Of a stretch of 32,233 nucleotides of DNA, positions 14,651-22,630 are shown piece after piece. Source of the DNA: a bacterium. GTDB lineage: Bacteria > UBP14 > UBA6098 > JAFGQG01. The translations under genes were made by a program, and so were the position numbers. Location: contig JAFGGQ010000110.1 of NCBI GenBank assembly GCA_016930435.1, positions 1-32,233 on the forward strand. Reading direction: 5' to 3'. Position 1 is the stretch's first letter. Each line of letters opens with the position of its first letter. The notes beneath the pieces were generated by a model that was not told where the DNA came from, did not search any database, and worked only from the letters and a program-made list of their open reading frames with translations.

Positions 14651-16609
14651 ATGAGATATATCTTCATTAGTGTTCTTCTGGTAATAATAAGTACAACTTC
14701 GTGGGGTATAACTCCGGACGCCGCGGGTGTATTTATACCGGACCGGGGTGCAAGTCCTATTCACCGTGCTTGTGACCTGGAGGAAATGGACGGATGGCCT
14801 CAGACCATGGGTATTTCAGGTGTTGGGCCTGGAGGCGGTTTAAAGGCTTACGACCTGGATGCAGATGGGGAATCAGAGATCATATCCGGTTCTACCGATG
14901 GCATGCTTTACGTATGGAACCTGGATGGCACACCGCAAACCGGTTTCCCGGTTTCCGTAACCGACTATATCCGGTCAGCAGTGGCCATAGGTAATATCAA
15001 CAGCACTCCCCAGCCTGAGATCATAGTTACAACCGTTAATGGACTTTTATGCGTTTACGATTACACCGGGACACTGCTGCCCGGATTCCCCCGTGAATTA
15101 GCTTCGGGTTTCACCTTTAATGCTCCCTTGCTATGGGACTTCGATAATGATGGCCAATTAGAGATTATTGCCTCCGACGATTCCCTGTATGCTATTCTGG
15201 GCGACGGTTCCGATTTCCCCGGTTTCCCGGTCAATATCAATTCCCTCTACGGCACTGTGGCAACTCCCGCTGTAGGAGATATTGACTTCGATCAGGTCGT
15301 GGAAATAGTCGTGGAAGGCTGGGATTCCCTCTTCGTATTCGATGCCTATGGCCAATTACAGGACGGTTGGCCGGTAGGATTAAGTGAGGATTATGATGGT
15401 TTTTCCTATTCCGCTCCGGTCCTGGTTGATTTCGACGGCAATGACAGCCTTGAAATTATAGCCGGCTATCATGAATCCGGTGGTGGAGACTGGGCAGGCA
15501 AAGCGGCGGTTTGGAGCTGTACCGGCGAACTCTATGACGGCTGGTGGCCGGTAAGCTTTTACGGTACCGGTAGCTGGACCTATTCCACTCCCGCAGTGGG
15601 TGATATAGACATGGATGGAGAGCCTGAATTCGTTATGACCTCCCATAACGGACGCATATCGGTGCGCAATGGCGATGGCACAAGCCCCACACCATGGCCG
15701 GTCTCTACAATCTATTATAATATGGAATGCTCCGCTGTGATTGGAGATATCAATACCGATGGGTTGCTCGAGATAGTGGTAGCTACCAATGGCGCCCATT
15801 ACTATGTGCTGGCTTTCGATACTGCCGGGATGATTCTGGATACCTTCCCACTTACATCATCCGCTGCGATGACAGTTAATACTCCCTTTATTGGCGACCT
15901 TAATGGCGATGGATATATTGAACTTATCTCCACCGGTATAGATGGAATGGTGCATCTCTGGCAATTACCTGGTGAATATGTTCCAGGTACCCTCCCCTGG
16001 CCGCAGGCTCATCATGATCCCTGGAATACCGGGTGGTATCACCCCGATCCGCCTGATTCCTTCCGGGTAGAATTCATCGGGGACGCCGCCTGGCTCTCCT
16101 GGAATGAACAATTCATCCCTGACCTGACCGGTTATAATCTATATCGCTCCTTTGATATGCAGGGATTGAATTGGACCAGGCTTAACGAGGAACCGATAAC
16201 CGGTATAGCCTTTGTGGACTCGACCCTCATCAGCGATACTTCCGCATATTACTTTATCACCGGGCTGCTTGAATCCGGGCATGAGGGGCATCGCAGCGCT
16301 ATAATCGGAACAACTATGGTTACCAGTATAACAAACCGGACACTTCCACATAATTTGGAGTTTAGCGTTTTTCCAAATCCCTTCAATTCCATTGTCACAT
16401 TTAGCATCCAGGTGGAATCAGCGGGAAATTATTTTTTACAGTTATTCGACATCAACGGCAGAGAAGTTAATTCATGGGAATTCAATCTGAATAAAGGCGC
16501 TTCGGCTACCAGGCATTGGCAACCTGATTTCGGTTCCAGCAGTCTGTATTTTTGGGAGCTAAGAGGTCCTGGTGGGCCAAAAATGGGAAAGTTAGTTTAC
16601 CTTAAATAA
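14651..16609 (+). CDS. Secreted FG-GAP/VCBS repeat protein with T9SS-type sorting domain
   Basis: A 652-residue extracellular protein with AAAGGAG seven bases before the ATG. The signal peptide (about 1-19, ending TTSWG) is followed by about seven repeats, to about residue 450, that pair an acidic D-x-D-x-D-G-x-x-E-I-I turn (DLDADGESEII, DFDNDGQLEII, DIDMDGEPEFV, DLNGDGYIELI) with strands such as GMLYVWNLDG and GFPV. This is the integrin-like FG-GAP beta-propeller with Ca-binding loops. A fibronectin-III-like domain follows (about 470-555; WLSWNEQFIPDLTGYNLYRS). The last 80 residues form the sorting domain (FSVFPNPFNSIVTFS...FDINGREVNSW...KLVYLK). No enzyme motif was seen; adhesion or cell-surface binding is inferred. 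Confidence 0.92.
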   Translation: MRYIFISVLLVIISTTSWGITPDAAGVFIPDRGASPIHRACDLEEMDGWPQTMGISGVGPGGGLKAYDLDADGESEIISGSTDGMLYVWNLDGTPQTGFPVSVTDYIRSAVAIGNINSTPQPEIIVTTVNGLLCVYDYTGTLLPGFPRELASGFTFNAPLLWDFDNDGQLEIIASDDSLYAILGDGSDFPGFPVNINSLYGTVATPAVGDIDFDQVVEIVVEGWDSLFVFDAYGQLQDGWPVGLSEDYDGFSYSAPVLVDFDGNDSLEIIAGYHESGGGDWAGKAAVWSCTGELYDGWWPVSFYGTGSWTYSTPAVGDIDMDGEPEFVMTSHNGRISVRNGDGTSPTPWPVSTIYYNMECSAVIGDINTDGLLEIVVATNGAHYYVLAFDTAGMILDTFPLTSSAAMTVNTPFIGDLNGDGYIELISTGIDGMVHLWQLPGEYVPGTLPWPQAHHDPWNTGWYHPDPPDSFRVEFIGDAAWLSWNEQFIPDLTGYNLYRSFDMQGLNWTRLNEEPITGIAFVDSTLISDTSAYYFITGLLESGHEGHRSAIIGTTMVTSITNRTLPHNLEFSVFPNPFNSIVTFSIQVESAGNYFLQLFDINGREVNSWEFNLNKGASATRHWQPDFGSSSLYFWELRGPGGPKMGKLVYLK

Positions 16610-16826
16610 TATACTTTGTCAACTGTTTTAGATTATTGTATGCAGTTGGTGGTATAATAATTTTAAGAAACCGGTTCTGTTTATAATATACTTTTTTGGA
16701 ATTCGGCAAGCCTATGAGTGCAGAAACCGTTATATTTAAAAAGTCGTTTGCAAATCCGGTTTTTTAGGTATTCTGCAGACTTCCCTTCGATTCAGACAGG
16801 CAGCATTTTGGGGGTTTATATTCGGT

Positions 16827-17294
16827 TTATTTCTGGGCTAAAGACTCTTTAAATTTAATCAGTCGTTTTTCCAGGTTTTGATCGTTAAGTGCCAGGATTT
16901 CGGCGGCGAGTACCGCGGCATTCCGGGCCCCCCATTTACCGATACCCATTGTAGCTACAGGCACTCCAGCTGGCATTTGGCATATTGACATAAGGGCATC
17001 TACGCCGTTCAGGGGCCCGGCCGGGATCGGTACCCCGATCACCGGTAAAGTGGTCAAACTGGATGCTACCCCGGGGAGGTGTGCGGCCAGTCCTGCCATT
17101 GCAATGATCACCTGATAGCCGGCTTCCCGGGCGGTGGACACGAATTCCCGCAAACCCGCTGGATTCTTATGCGCAGAGATCACCCGAGTCTCATAACCCA
17201 GTTCAAAATCAGCCAGCCACTGCTCCGTTTCCTGAGCCAGCGGGAGGTCAGATTTGCTTCCTACCAAAATGGCTACTTGTGTTCTCTTATTCAT
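16827..17294 (-). CDS. purE: N5-carboxyaminoimidazole ribonucleotide mutase PurE
   Basis: A 155-residue PurE that converts N5-CAIR to CAIR in purine synthesis. It has the phosphate-binding GSKSDLP near the N-terminus, SAHKNP in place of the common SAHRTP loop (catalytic His kept), AGLAAHLPGV where class I enzymes have AGGAAHLPG, and a PAGPLNGVDALMSICQMPAGVPVATM segment. The LAAHLPG loop favours the class I mutase over the class II carboxylase, although SAHK is seen in class II enzymes. Two adjacent ATGs (17297 and 17294) lie inside the 3' end of purD, and no clear ribosome site precedes them, so translation is probably coupled. No PurK is in the window. Confidence 0.93.
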   Translation of the reverse strand: MNKRTQVAILVGSKSDLPLAQETEQWLADFELGYETRVISAHKNPAGLREFVSTAREAGYQVIIAMAGLAAHLPGVASSLTTLPVIGVPIPAGPLNGVDALMSICQMPAGVPVATMGIGKWGARNAAVLAAEILALNDQNLEKRLIKFKESLAQK

Positions 17295-18579
17295 CATCTA
17301 TGTTGATCATGGTTAAATATTGCTGCCCGATATCGGTCCGATACGAGGCCTTCTCAAAGGTTACCTCGTCCACCGCCTGATAGGCTTTATTCACTGCTTT
17401 CTCGAAGCTGTCACCCAAAGCGGTTACCCCTAATACCCGGCCGCCGTCGGTGACCACTTTATTGCCGCGGGTGGCAGTCCCCGCATGAAAAATATACGTT
17501 TCCCGGGGAATCCGGTTACTTTCCAATCCCTCGATGGGAAAACCCTTTTTATAACGCTTGGGATAACCTCCGGAGGCCATCACAACGCAGACACATTTCT
17601 TGTTTTTCTTCCACAAAATATCGGCCTCATCAAGGCGTTCATTAATAACATATAGCATAATCTCCGCTAAATCAGAATCCAGCATGGGCATCAATACCTG
17701 GGTTTCGGGGTCGCCGAAACGGCAGTTGAATTCCAGCACCTTGGGACCCCTGTCAGTTAACATTAAACCGGCATATAGTATTCCCCTGAAAACGTAGCCC
17801 ATCTCCCTCAATCCATCGACGGTGGGCTGCATTACCAGTGAAATTATGTTTTTCATCATCCGTTCATTGATAGTTGGCACCGGGCCGAGGGCTCCCATCC
17901 CGCCGGTATTGGGACCCTGTCCATCATTATAAATCCGTTTATAGTCCTGAACGGGGATCATGGGAATAACCGTTTTCCCATCGGTAAAGCCCAAAATAGA
18001 AACCTCCGGACCCTCCAGGTACTCCTCGATCAGCACCCGGCGGCCGGCCTCTCCCCAGGCCCTTTCAATCATCATCTTCCCCACCGTGTCCCTGGCTTCA
18101 TCCTTGCTATTGGCAATTATGCTTCCCTTTCCGGAAGCCAGCCCATCAGTCTTGATAACCAAGGGGGGTTCATGCTCATTGACAAATTTCAGCGCGGCAT
18201 CGGCGTTATCGAATGTACAATAGCTGGCAGTCGGAATATGGTATTTTTTCATGAAGTCCTTGGCGAATATCTTACTGCTTTCGATCTGGGCTGCCTCCTG
18301 GGTGGGTCCAAAAATATCAAGATGACGGTCCATAAAGTAATTAACTACGCCATCGGCAAGGGGTTGTTCCGGCCCTACAATAGTAAGGTCAATGCCTTTT
18401 TTCTCCGCAAATTTGACCAGCCCATGAAAATCATTCATGGGAATGTCGATGCATTCTGCGAGGGTAGCAATCCCGGCATTGCCGGGGGCAACATAAATAT
18501 CCGAGACATATTCGCTGGACTTAAGTTTCCATACAAGGGCATGCTCCCGGCCACCACCGCCAATTACAAGTATCTTCAT
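17287..18579 (-). CDS. purD: Phosphoribosylamine–glycine ligase (GARS)
   Basis: A 430-residue ATP-grasp enzyme joining phosphoribosylamine and glycine, step two of purine synthesis. Visible signatures are MKILVIGGGGREHALVWKL at the start, the YVAPGNAGI loop, GPEQPLADG, KTDGLASGKG in the ATP-grasp domain (Thr and Ser replace commoner Ala residues), PVQDYKRIYNDGQGPNTGGMG, LEFNCRFGDPETQ with the metal-binding residues, and a C-terminal VTALGDSFEKAVNKAYQAV domain. Length is normal for the family. GAGAGGAA sits just before the ATG. It follows mazG by 23 bases and overlaps purE by 8-11 bases, so all three are likely one transcript. Confidence 0.97.
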   Translation of the reverse strand: MKILVIGGGGREHALVWKLKSSEYVSDIYVAPGNAGIATLAECIDIPMNDFHGLVKFAEKKGIDLTIVGPEQPLADGVVNYFMDRHLDIFGPTQEAAQIESSKIFAKDFMKKYHIPTASYCTFDNADAALKFVNEHEPPLVIKTDGLASGKGSIIANSKDEARDTVGKMMIERAWGEAGRRVLIEEYLEGPEVSILGFTDGKTVIPMIPVQDYKRIYNDGQGPNTGGMGALGPVPTINERMMKNIISLVMQPTVDGLREMGYVFRGILYAGLMLTDRGPKVLEFNCRFGDPETQVLMPMLDSDLAEIMLYVINERLDEADILWKKNKKCVCVVMASGGYPKRYKKGFPIEGLESNRIPRETYIFHAGTATRGNKVVTDGGRVLGVTALGDSFEKAVNKAYQAVDEVTFEKASYRTDIGQQYLTMINIDDE

Positions 18580-18602
18580 GGTTCCTCTCTTTATATCAAA
18601 AA

Positions 18603-19388
18603 TTATATGTTTTTCTTTTTAGCTTCATCCCAAATAGCGTCCATCTGGGTTAAAGTAGCTCCTTTTAAACCTTCTTCCCCCTTAAGCTTCTGCTCAATAT
18701 AACGGAATCGCTTGCGGAATTTATCGATAGTGGCACGTAAAGCCATCTCGGAGCTGATATTCATGAAACGGCCAAAATTGGTTATTGCAAAAAGCAAGTC
18801 CCCTAATTCCTCCTGCTGATGAACCTTATCCCCTTCCCTGATACTCATTTCCAGTTCGGCTAATTCCTCCTTGATCTTATCCATTACCTGCATGGAATTA
18901 TCCCAATCGAACCCCACCCTCGAAGCCCTTTCCTGGATTCTCTGGGCGACAAGCAATGCGGGCATTTTATCGGGTACCCCATCCAAAATAGAAGCCTTCA
19001 CATCCTTCTCCTCCCGTTCAGCGAGCTTTATCTTTTCCCAGTTCTGAAGCACCTCTGCAGAAGTAGATACCTCAGTAGTACCGAATACATGGGGATGCCG
19101 TTTGATAATCTTCTGGCTAATCGATTCGATCACATCTTCAATGCCAAACTGCTGCTCCTCCCTGGCCATTTGAGCAAAAAAAACTATATGGAGCAAAATA
19201 TCACCCAACTCCTCCCTCAGACTCTGGTAATCGTTTTTATCGACGGCTTCAATAGCCTCATAAACCTCTTCTATGAGGTAGGGTTTCATTGAGTGGTAAT
19301 CCTGTTCACGGTCCCAGGGACACCCATTTTCCCCCCGTAATTTCTCCACAATCTCTACAAACCGGGCAAATTTTCGACCACATTCCAT
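18603..19388 (-). CDS. mazG: Nucleoside triphosphate pyrophosphohydrolase MazG
   Basis: A 261-residue two-domain MazG that hydrolyses (d)NTPs to monophosphates and pyrophosphate, a house-cleaning role. The first domain has LRGENGCPWDREQ (about 18-29) and the metal-binding EE-x2-E...E-x2-D set (Glu40, Glu41, Glu44, Glu60, Asp63). The second domain repeats a degenerate version around LAELEMSIREGDKVHQQEELGDLLFAI. The start has only a weak upstream AAAG. It is the first gene of the purine-linked group mazG-purD-purE, consistent with a nucleotide-pool function. Confidence 0.95.
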   Translation of the reverse strand: MECGRKFARFVEIVEKLRGENGCPWDREQDYHSMKPYLIEEVYEAIEAVDKNDYQSLREELGDILLHIVFFAQMAREEQQFGIEDVIESISQKIIKRHPHVFGTTEVSTSAEVLQNWEKIKLAEREEKDVKASILDGVPDKMPALLVAQRIQERASRVGFDWDNSMQVMDKIKEELAELEMSIREGDKVHQQEELGDLLFAITNFGRFMNISSEMALRATIDKFRKRFRYIEQKLKGEEGLKGATLTQMDAIWDEAKKKNI

Positions 19389-19519
19389 CTTTGATCATCA
19401 ACCAATCAGCAATTGTAATAAATAAACCACATCGGGAATAGCCTGTTATCCCGAATGATCATTTTCCAAGAAAATTTGGAAAACTAATACTAAAAGGAGG
19501 GAGAATATACTCATGATTC

Positions 19520-19564
19520 GCCGCTGATAGGATACATAAACCTATGTTACTATTAATCAGCGGC
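19520..19564. repeat. Long-loop inverted repeat with inner hairpin downstream of rpmE
   Basis: Perfect 9-base arms GCCGCTGAT (19520-19528) and ATCAGCGGC (19556-19564) enclose 27 bases that contain a second hairpin, ACATA-AACC-TATGT. It follows the L31 gene by about 10 bases on the minus strand but lacks a T-run, so it is not a standard terminator. It may be a 3' mRNA-stabilising structure or part of a small RNA. Confidence 0.45.
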
Positions 19565-19574
19565 ATACCCGGCA

Positions 19575-19808
19575 TTATTTTTTCTCCTTAATAGCCTCCC
19601 GAACACTTTCCTTGATATTATACTTTTTCTTAAACTTCTCAACCCGACCCGCAGTATCCAGTAATTTCTGCTTGCCGGTGAAGAAGGGGTGACATGCCGA
19701 GCAAACTTCTACCCTGATCTCTTCTTTGGTAGAACCTACCTCCCAGGTATTTCCACAAGCACAGGTTACCTTCGCTTGATGATACTTAGGATGAATGTCC
19801 TTTTTCAT
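19575..19808 (-). CDS. rpmE: 50S ribosomal protein L31
   Basis: A 77-residue L31 of the zinc-binding (C+) type. It starts [10 protein letters not shown], has the CxC...CxxC zinc set (Cys16, Cys18, Cys36, Cys39) and the [23 protein letters not shown] core. GGAG lies eight bases before the ATG. It follows the TonB receptor by only 39 bases, an unusual neighbour for a ribosomal gene. I see no convincing separate promoter in the gap, so it may be co-transcribed or have a cryptic promoter inside the receptor gene. A short Lys/Glu-rich extension ([12 protein letters not shown]) ends the protein. Confidence 0.97.
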   Translation of the reverse strand: MKKDIHPKYHQAKVTCACGNTWEVGSTKEEIRVEVCSACHPFFTGKQKLLDTAGRVEKFKKKYNIKESVREAIKEKK

Positions 19809-19847
19809 TTTAATACTCCGTTATAGTATGATTTTTCTTATTTCCTA

Positions 19848-22007
19848 TTAAAAACTTGCTGTAACTGATATATCATAGGTTCGGGGTTCTGCCATGGTTC
19901 TTTCAACAACCAGGTAATTATACTCAAATAGGTTTTTGACCTGTGTATTGACAGTAAAATTACCCAATTTAAACTTATGGCCTACATTAAATAATTTAAC
20001 CGGAACCCGCGGATCTCCGGTAAATAAACCGACTTTCTCCAGCAAACTGACATAATAATAGCTCACGTTAAACTGTCCGAAGCTGGAATAATCGATTCCC
20101 ATGGCAAGGTTAACGGTATGTTCGGGGCGGTAGGCCAGAGGCTCTCCATTAGATAGATCCTTAGCCTCGGTATAGACATAACTAATGCTGGGGCTGAACA
20201 TCCCGTAACTGGTATGTGCTGAGAAATCTACACCCCTGATCCGTGCCTTGTCGAGATTCGCGAACTTGGCGATCCCTTCTGTGGCGTCAATGATTTGAGC
20301 CTCGATCATATCCTCATATTCGTTCCAGAAAAAGGCCAGATCAAGATAGTGATTTTTGTATATGTAGTTAACTCCAAATTCAATCGACTGAGCGGCCTCA
20401 GGATTAAGCTGGGGATTAGGCTGAACCTCAATAACCCCGCTAAGAGTAGTTTCGGTAAAGAGTTCGGCAATGGTAGGTGTACGGAATCCCATCCCCCCTG
20501 AACCACGGAAGGTTATATTATTGTTTAAATGATATACCAGCCCTAATTTAGGAGTTAATTGCCACCATTTAGACTGATTACCCACATAGGAATAATCATA
20601 TCGAACCCCACCCGTGATCACAAGGGGATGCAGGTAGGAGATCTCGTCCTGTAGAAATAGCGCGCCCCCCATTCCAAACCTCTTGTCAAAAATCTTGGAA
20701 TTCACATTTGAATAATACCCTTCAATACCAAATACAATCGAGTTGTTATCGTACTGGTAAAAGTTGAATTGTGAATCTACCCCCAACTTCCCACTGGCTG
20801 AATAATCCTTTTCTTTGCCATTCATAAAATCCTGAAACCAGCGGGTGTACATATAGTGCACTTTCATGGTGTAAAACAGGTTCTTTTCAAATAACTTCCG
20901 GTTAAATTTCAGGTAAGTATTAAACTTTCCGGAATAAACCCGGTCATCCAGCCGGCGGGGGTCCACTTCATAAGGACTGTTCTGATCAATCCACATGAAC
21001 CAGCAGCCCCGGTCCTCATAAGCAATATTATAGAAAAGGGTTAGATTGGTTTCCGGGGAATGCTCGTAGTGGAATTTACCCATAGAAGAGCCCCGGACAA
21101 AATCATCTGCCTGCTTGTAACCATCTGACATCTTTTCATTGAAGGAAAGCATCATCTGGGTTTTCCCTACCTTGCGGGAGTGCTCCAGTCCAAAATGATG
21201 GTAAAGCTGCAGTCTGTCAGTCCATTTCCATTCATCATAATAGGGTTTATCGTACATACCCAGCATCATGGTAGCGCTGTAGGAAGGCTTATAATCACCT
21301 TCTTTGGTAATGATATTGATCACCCCGCCCATTGCATTGGAGCCATAGAGCGCTGAACCAGCCGATTTGACCACTTCCACCCTCTCGATCTGCTGAATAG
21401 GCAAGCTATCCCACTTTATTTCACCGGTATCACCGGCAAGGGCGGGTACTCCATCAATTAAAAGCAGAACCCGGGTCCCGGCACCATAGGCATAGCCGCT
21501 GGAATTCCGAATGCTTACCTGGCTGTCATACATGGATACACCAGCAATGTTTTTCATCAGATCTTCCATAGTGATGGCATTATTTACATTCAGTTCATCG
21601 GCCTGAGCGACAGTTACGCTTACCGGAGACTCCTGAAGCTTTTGCTCCTTCTTGCTGGCCGTAATAATAACCGGTTCACCCTGAATACTTACTTCTTTTA
21701 AATAAATCTTTAATTCCTTCTCATCTTCCTCGTTCTTCAGGGTAGCCATCTTAATGGTACTCTCATAACCCATCATGGAGATGCGGACCTCATGCTTCCC
21801 CTTGGGAAGATTGGGGATAAAAAAGAATCCATCAAGATCGGTTGAGCCACCTTGCTTCGTGCCGGTAACTATGATATTAGCCCCGATAAGCGGCTCTCCG
21901 GTATGCTGATTGATAACCTGGCCCCGGATTACCGCTCCAAATAGAGAAGAAGTACAGATTAGTAAAAATAACATTATAACTACTAAAATATTATGATCCT
22001 TCAACAT
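19848..22007 (-). CDS. TonB-dependent outer-membrane receptor
   Basis: A 719-residue receptor with GGGAGG seven bases before its ATG. A signal peptide (to about residue 24) leads into a carboxypeptidase-D-regulatory-like domain (about 26-105; VINQHTGEPLIGANIIVTGTKQGGSTDLDGFF). A TonB-box-like EPVIITASK precedes the plug (about 120-235; MEDLMKNIAGV, VLLLIDGVPALAG, IERVEVVKSAGSALYGSNAMGGVINIITK). The remaining 480 residues are amphipathic strands with the 22-strand barrel pattern, ending in an aromatic residue (VTASF). The plug resembles CirA/BtuB-type receptors; the ligand (metal chelate, vitamin or peptide) is not evident. It lies 17 bases after a small lipoprotein gene, its probable partner in ligand capture (inference). 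Confidence 0.93.
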   Translation of the reverse strand: MLKDHNILVVIMLFLLICTSSLFGAVIRGQVINQHTGEPLIGANIIVTGTKQGGSTDLDGFFFIPNLPKGKHEVRISMMGYESTIKMATLKNEEDEKELKIYLKEVSIQGEPVIITASKKEQKLQESPVSVTVAQADELNVNNAITMEDLMKNIAGVSMYDSQVSIRNSSGYAYGAGTRVLLLIDGVPALAGDTGEIKWDSLPIQQIERVEVVKSAGSALYGSNAMGGVINIITKEGDYKPSYSATMMLGMYDKPYYDEWKWTDRLQLYHHFGLEHSRKVGKTQMMLSFNEKMSDGYKQADDFVRGSSMGKFHYEHSPETNLTLFYNIAYEDRGCWFMWIDQNSPYEVDPRRLDDRVYSGKFNTYLKFNRKLFEKNLFYTMKVHYMYTRWFQDFMNGKEKDYSASGKLGVDSQFNFYQYDNNSIVFGIEGYYSNVNSKIFDKRFGMGGALFLQDEISYLHPLVITGGVRYDYSYVGNQSKWWQLTPKLGLVYHLNNNITFRGSGGMGFRTPTIAELFTETTLSGVIEVQPNPQLNPEAAQSIEFGVNYIYKNHYLDLAFFWNEYEDMIEAQIIDATEGIAKFANLDKARIRGVDFSAHTSYGMFSPSISYVYTEAKDLSNGEPLAYRPEHTVNLAMGIDYSSFGQFNVSYYYVSLLEKVGLFTGDPRVPVKLFNVGHKFKLGNFTVNTQVKNLFEYNYLVVERTMAEPRTYDISVTASF

Positions 22008-22024
22008 TAGTCAACCTCCCGGTA

Positions 22025-22621
22025 TTAATAACTTACCGCTTTTTCCTGATTCTCAATAATTGCAGCAAGACTGTCCAGATCAACGGTCATATCAATATTT
22101 TTAGTCAACCTTTCCGGTTCAACCACAACCTGCCCATACTCTGATGAATCACCATAAGCATAATAACTGGCCATAACATATTTACCCAGATTTGCAAAAT
22201 CAGGGCTTTGCGGAACTGCCAGAAAGAAGATCCAGTTATATTCCCCAGGTTCAAGAGGGGCGATAGTATAGTCCACTTTTACTGTGCAATTCTCACAACC
22301 AACAGCGGGATAGAGAGTATCCAGGTTAAAAGGACTGAAATTATCCCCAGCGGTATCGTATAATGCAATGATATAGAATAAATTCATTTCATCCAGTGGA
22401 ACTGAATTTTTCAGCGCAGCAGGTGCAAAAAGATATCCCACCCCGGGAAAATTCAGTATATCTGTGGGTTCCAGCCAGCTTCCCGTAAAGGTAATGGTCC
22501 CGGTGATCCCGGTACTCTCATCAATTGGCCCCAAACCATGGTCAATTTTGCAATTAACAAACAAAAATATTAAAAATAAGGTTAGCGTGATTAGTATCAT
22601 GTTCTTTTTCATAATCATCAT
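22025..22621 (-). CDS. Small predicted lipoprotein, unknown function
   Basis: About 198 residues. Several ATGs are possible; I use the one at 22621, preceded by TAGGATG that overlaps the upstream stop (22612 is also plausible). The N-terminus is a lipoprotein signal (LITLTLFLIFLFVNC, lipidated Cys followed by KIDHG). The mature part is beta-rich and acidic, with CENC and a APLEPGEYNWIFFLAVPQSPDF segment that suggests an Ig-like domain. I do not recognise a family. It lies between the MEMO1-AMMECR1 lipoprotein and a TonB receptor, so it is probably an envelope accessory of that uptake system. Confidence 0.75.
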   Translation of the reverse strand: MMIMKKNMILITLTLFLIFLFVNCKIDHGLGPIDESTGITGTITFTGSWLEPTDILNFPGVGYLFAPAALKNSVPLDEMNLFYIIALYDTAGDNFSPFNLDTLYPAVGCENCTVKVDYTIAPLEPGEYNWIFFLAVPQSPDFANLGKYVMASYYAYGDSSEYGQVVVEPERLTKNIDMTVDLDSLAAIIENQEKAVSY

Positions 22622-22630
22622 TATCACATC

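Noticed and set aside
15380-15799. 139-residue minus-strand ORF opposite the FG-GAP repeats
   Set aside because: Shadow of a repetitive coding region; its apparent repeats mirror those of the real gene.
19494-19529. Strong-looking ribosome site AAAGGAGG on the plus strand before a 4-codon ORF
   Set aside because: No plus-strand gene follows; the ORF is four codons and the spacing is too long. Most likely chance within a structured spacer.
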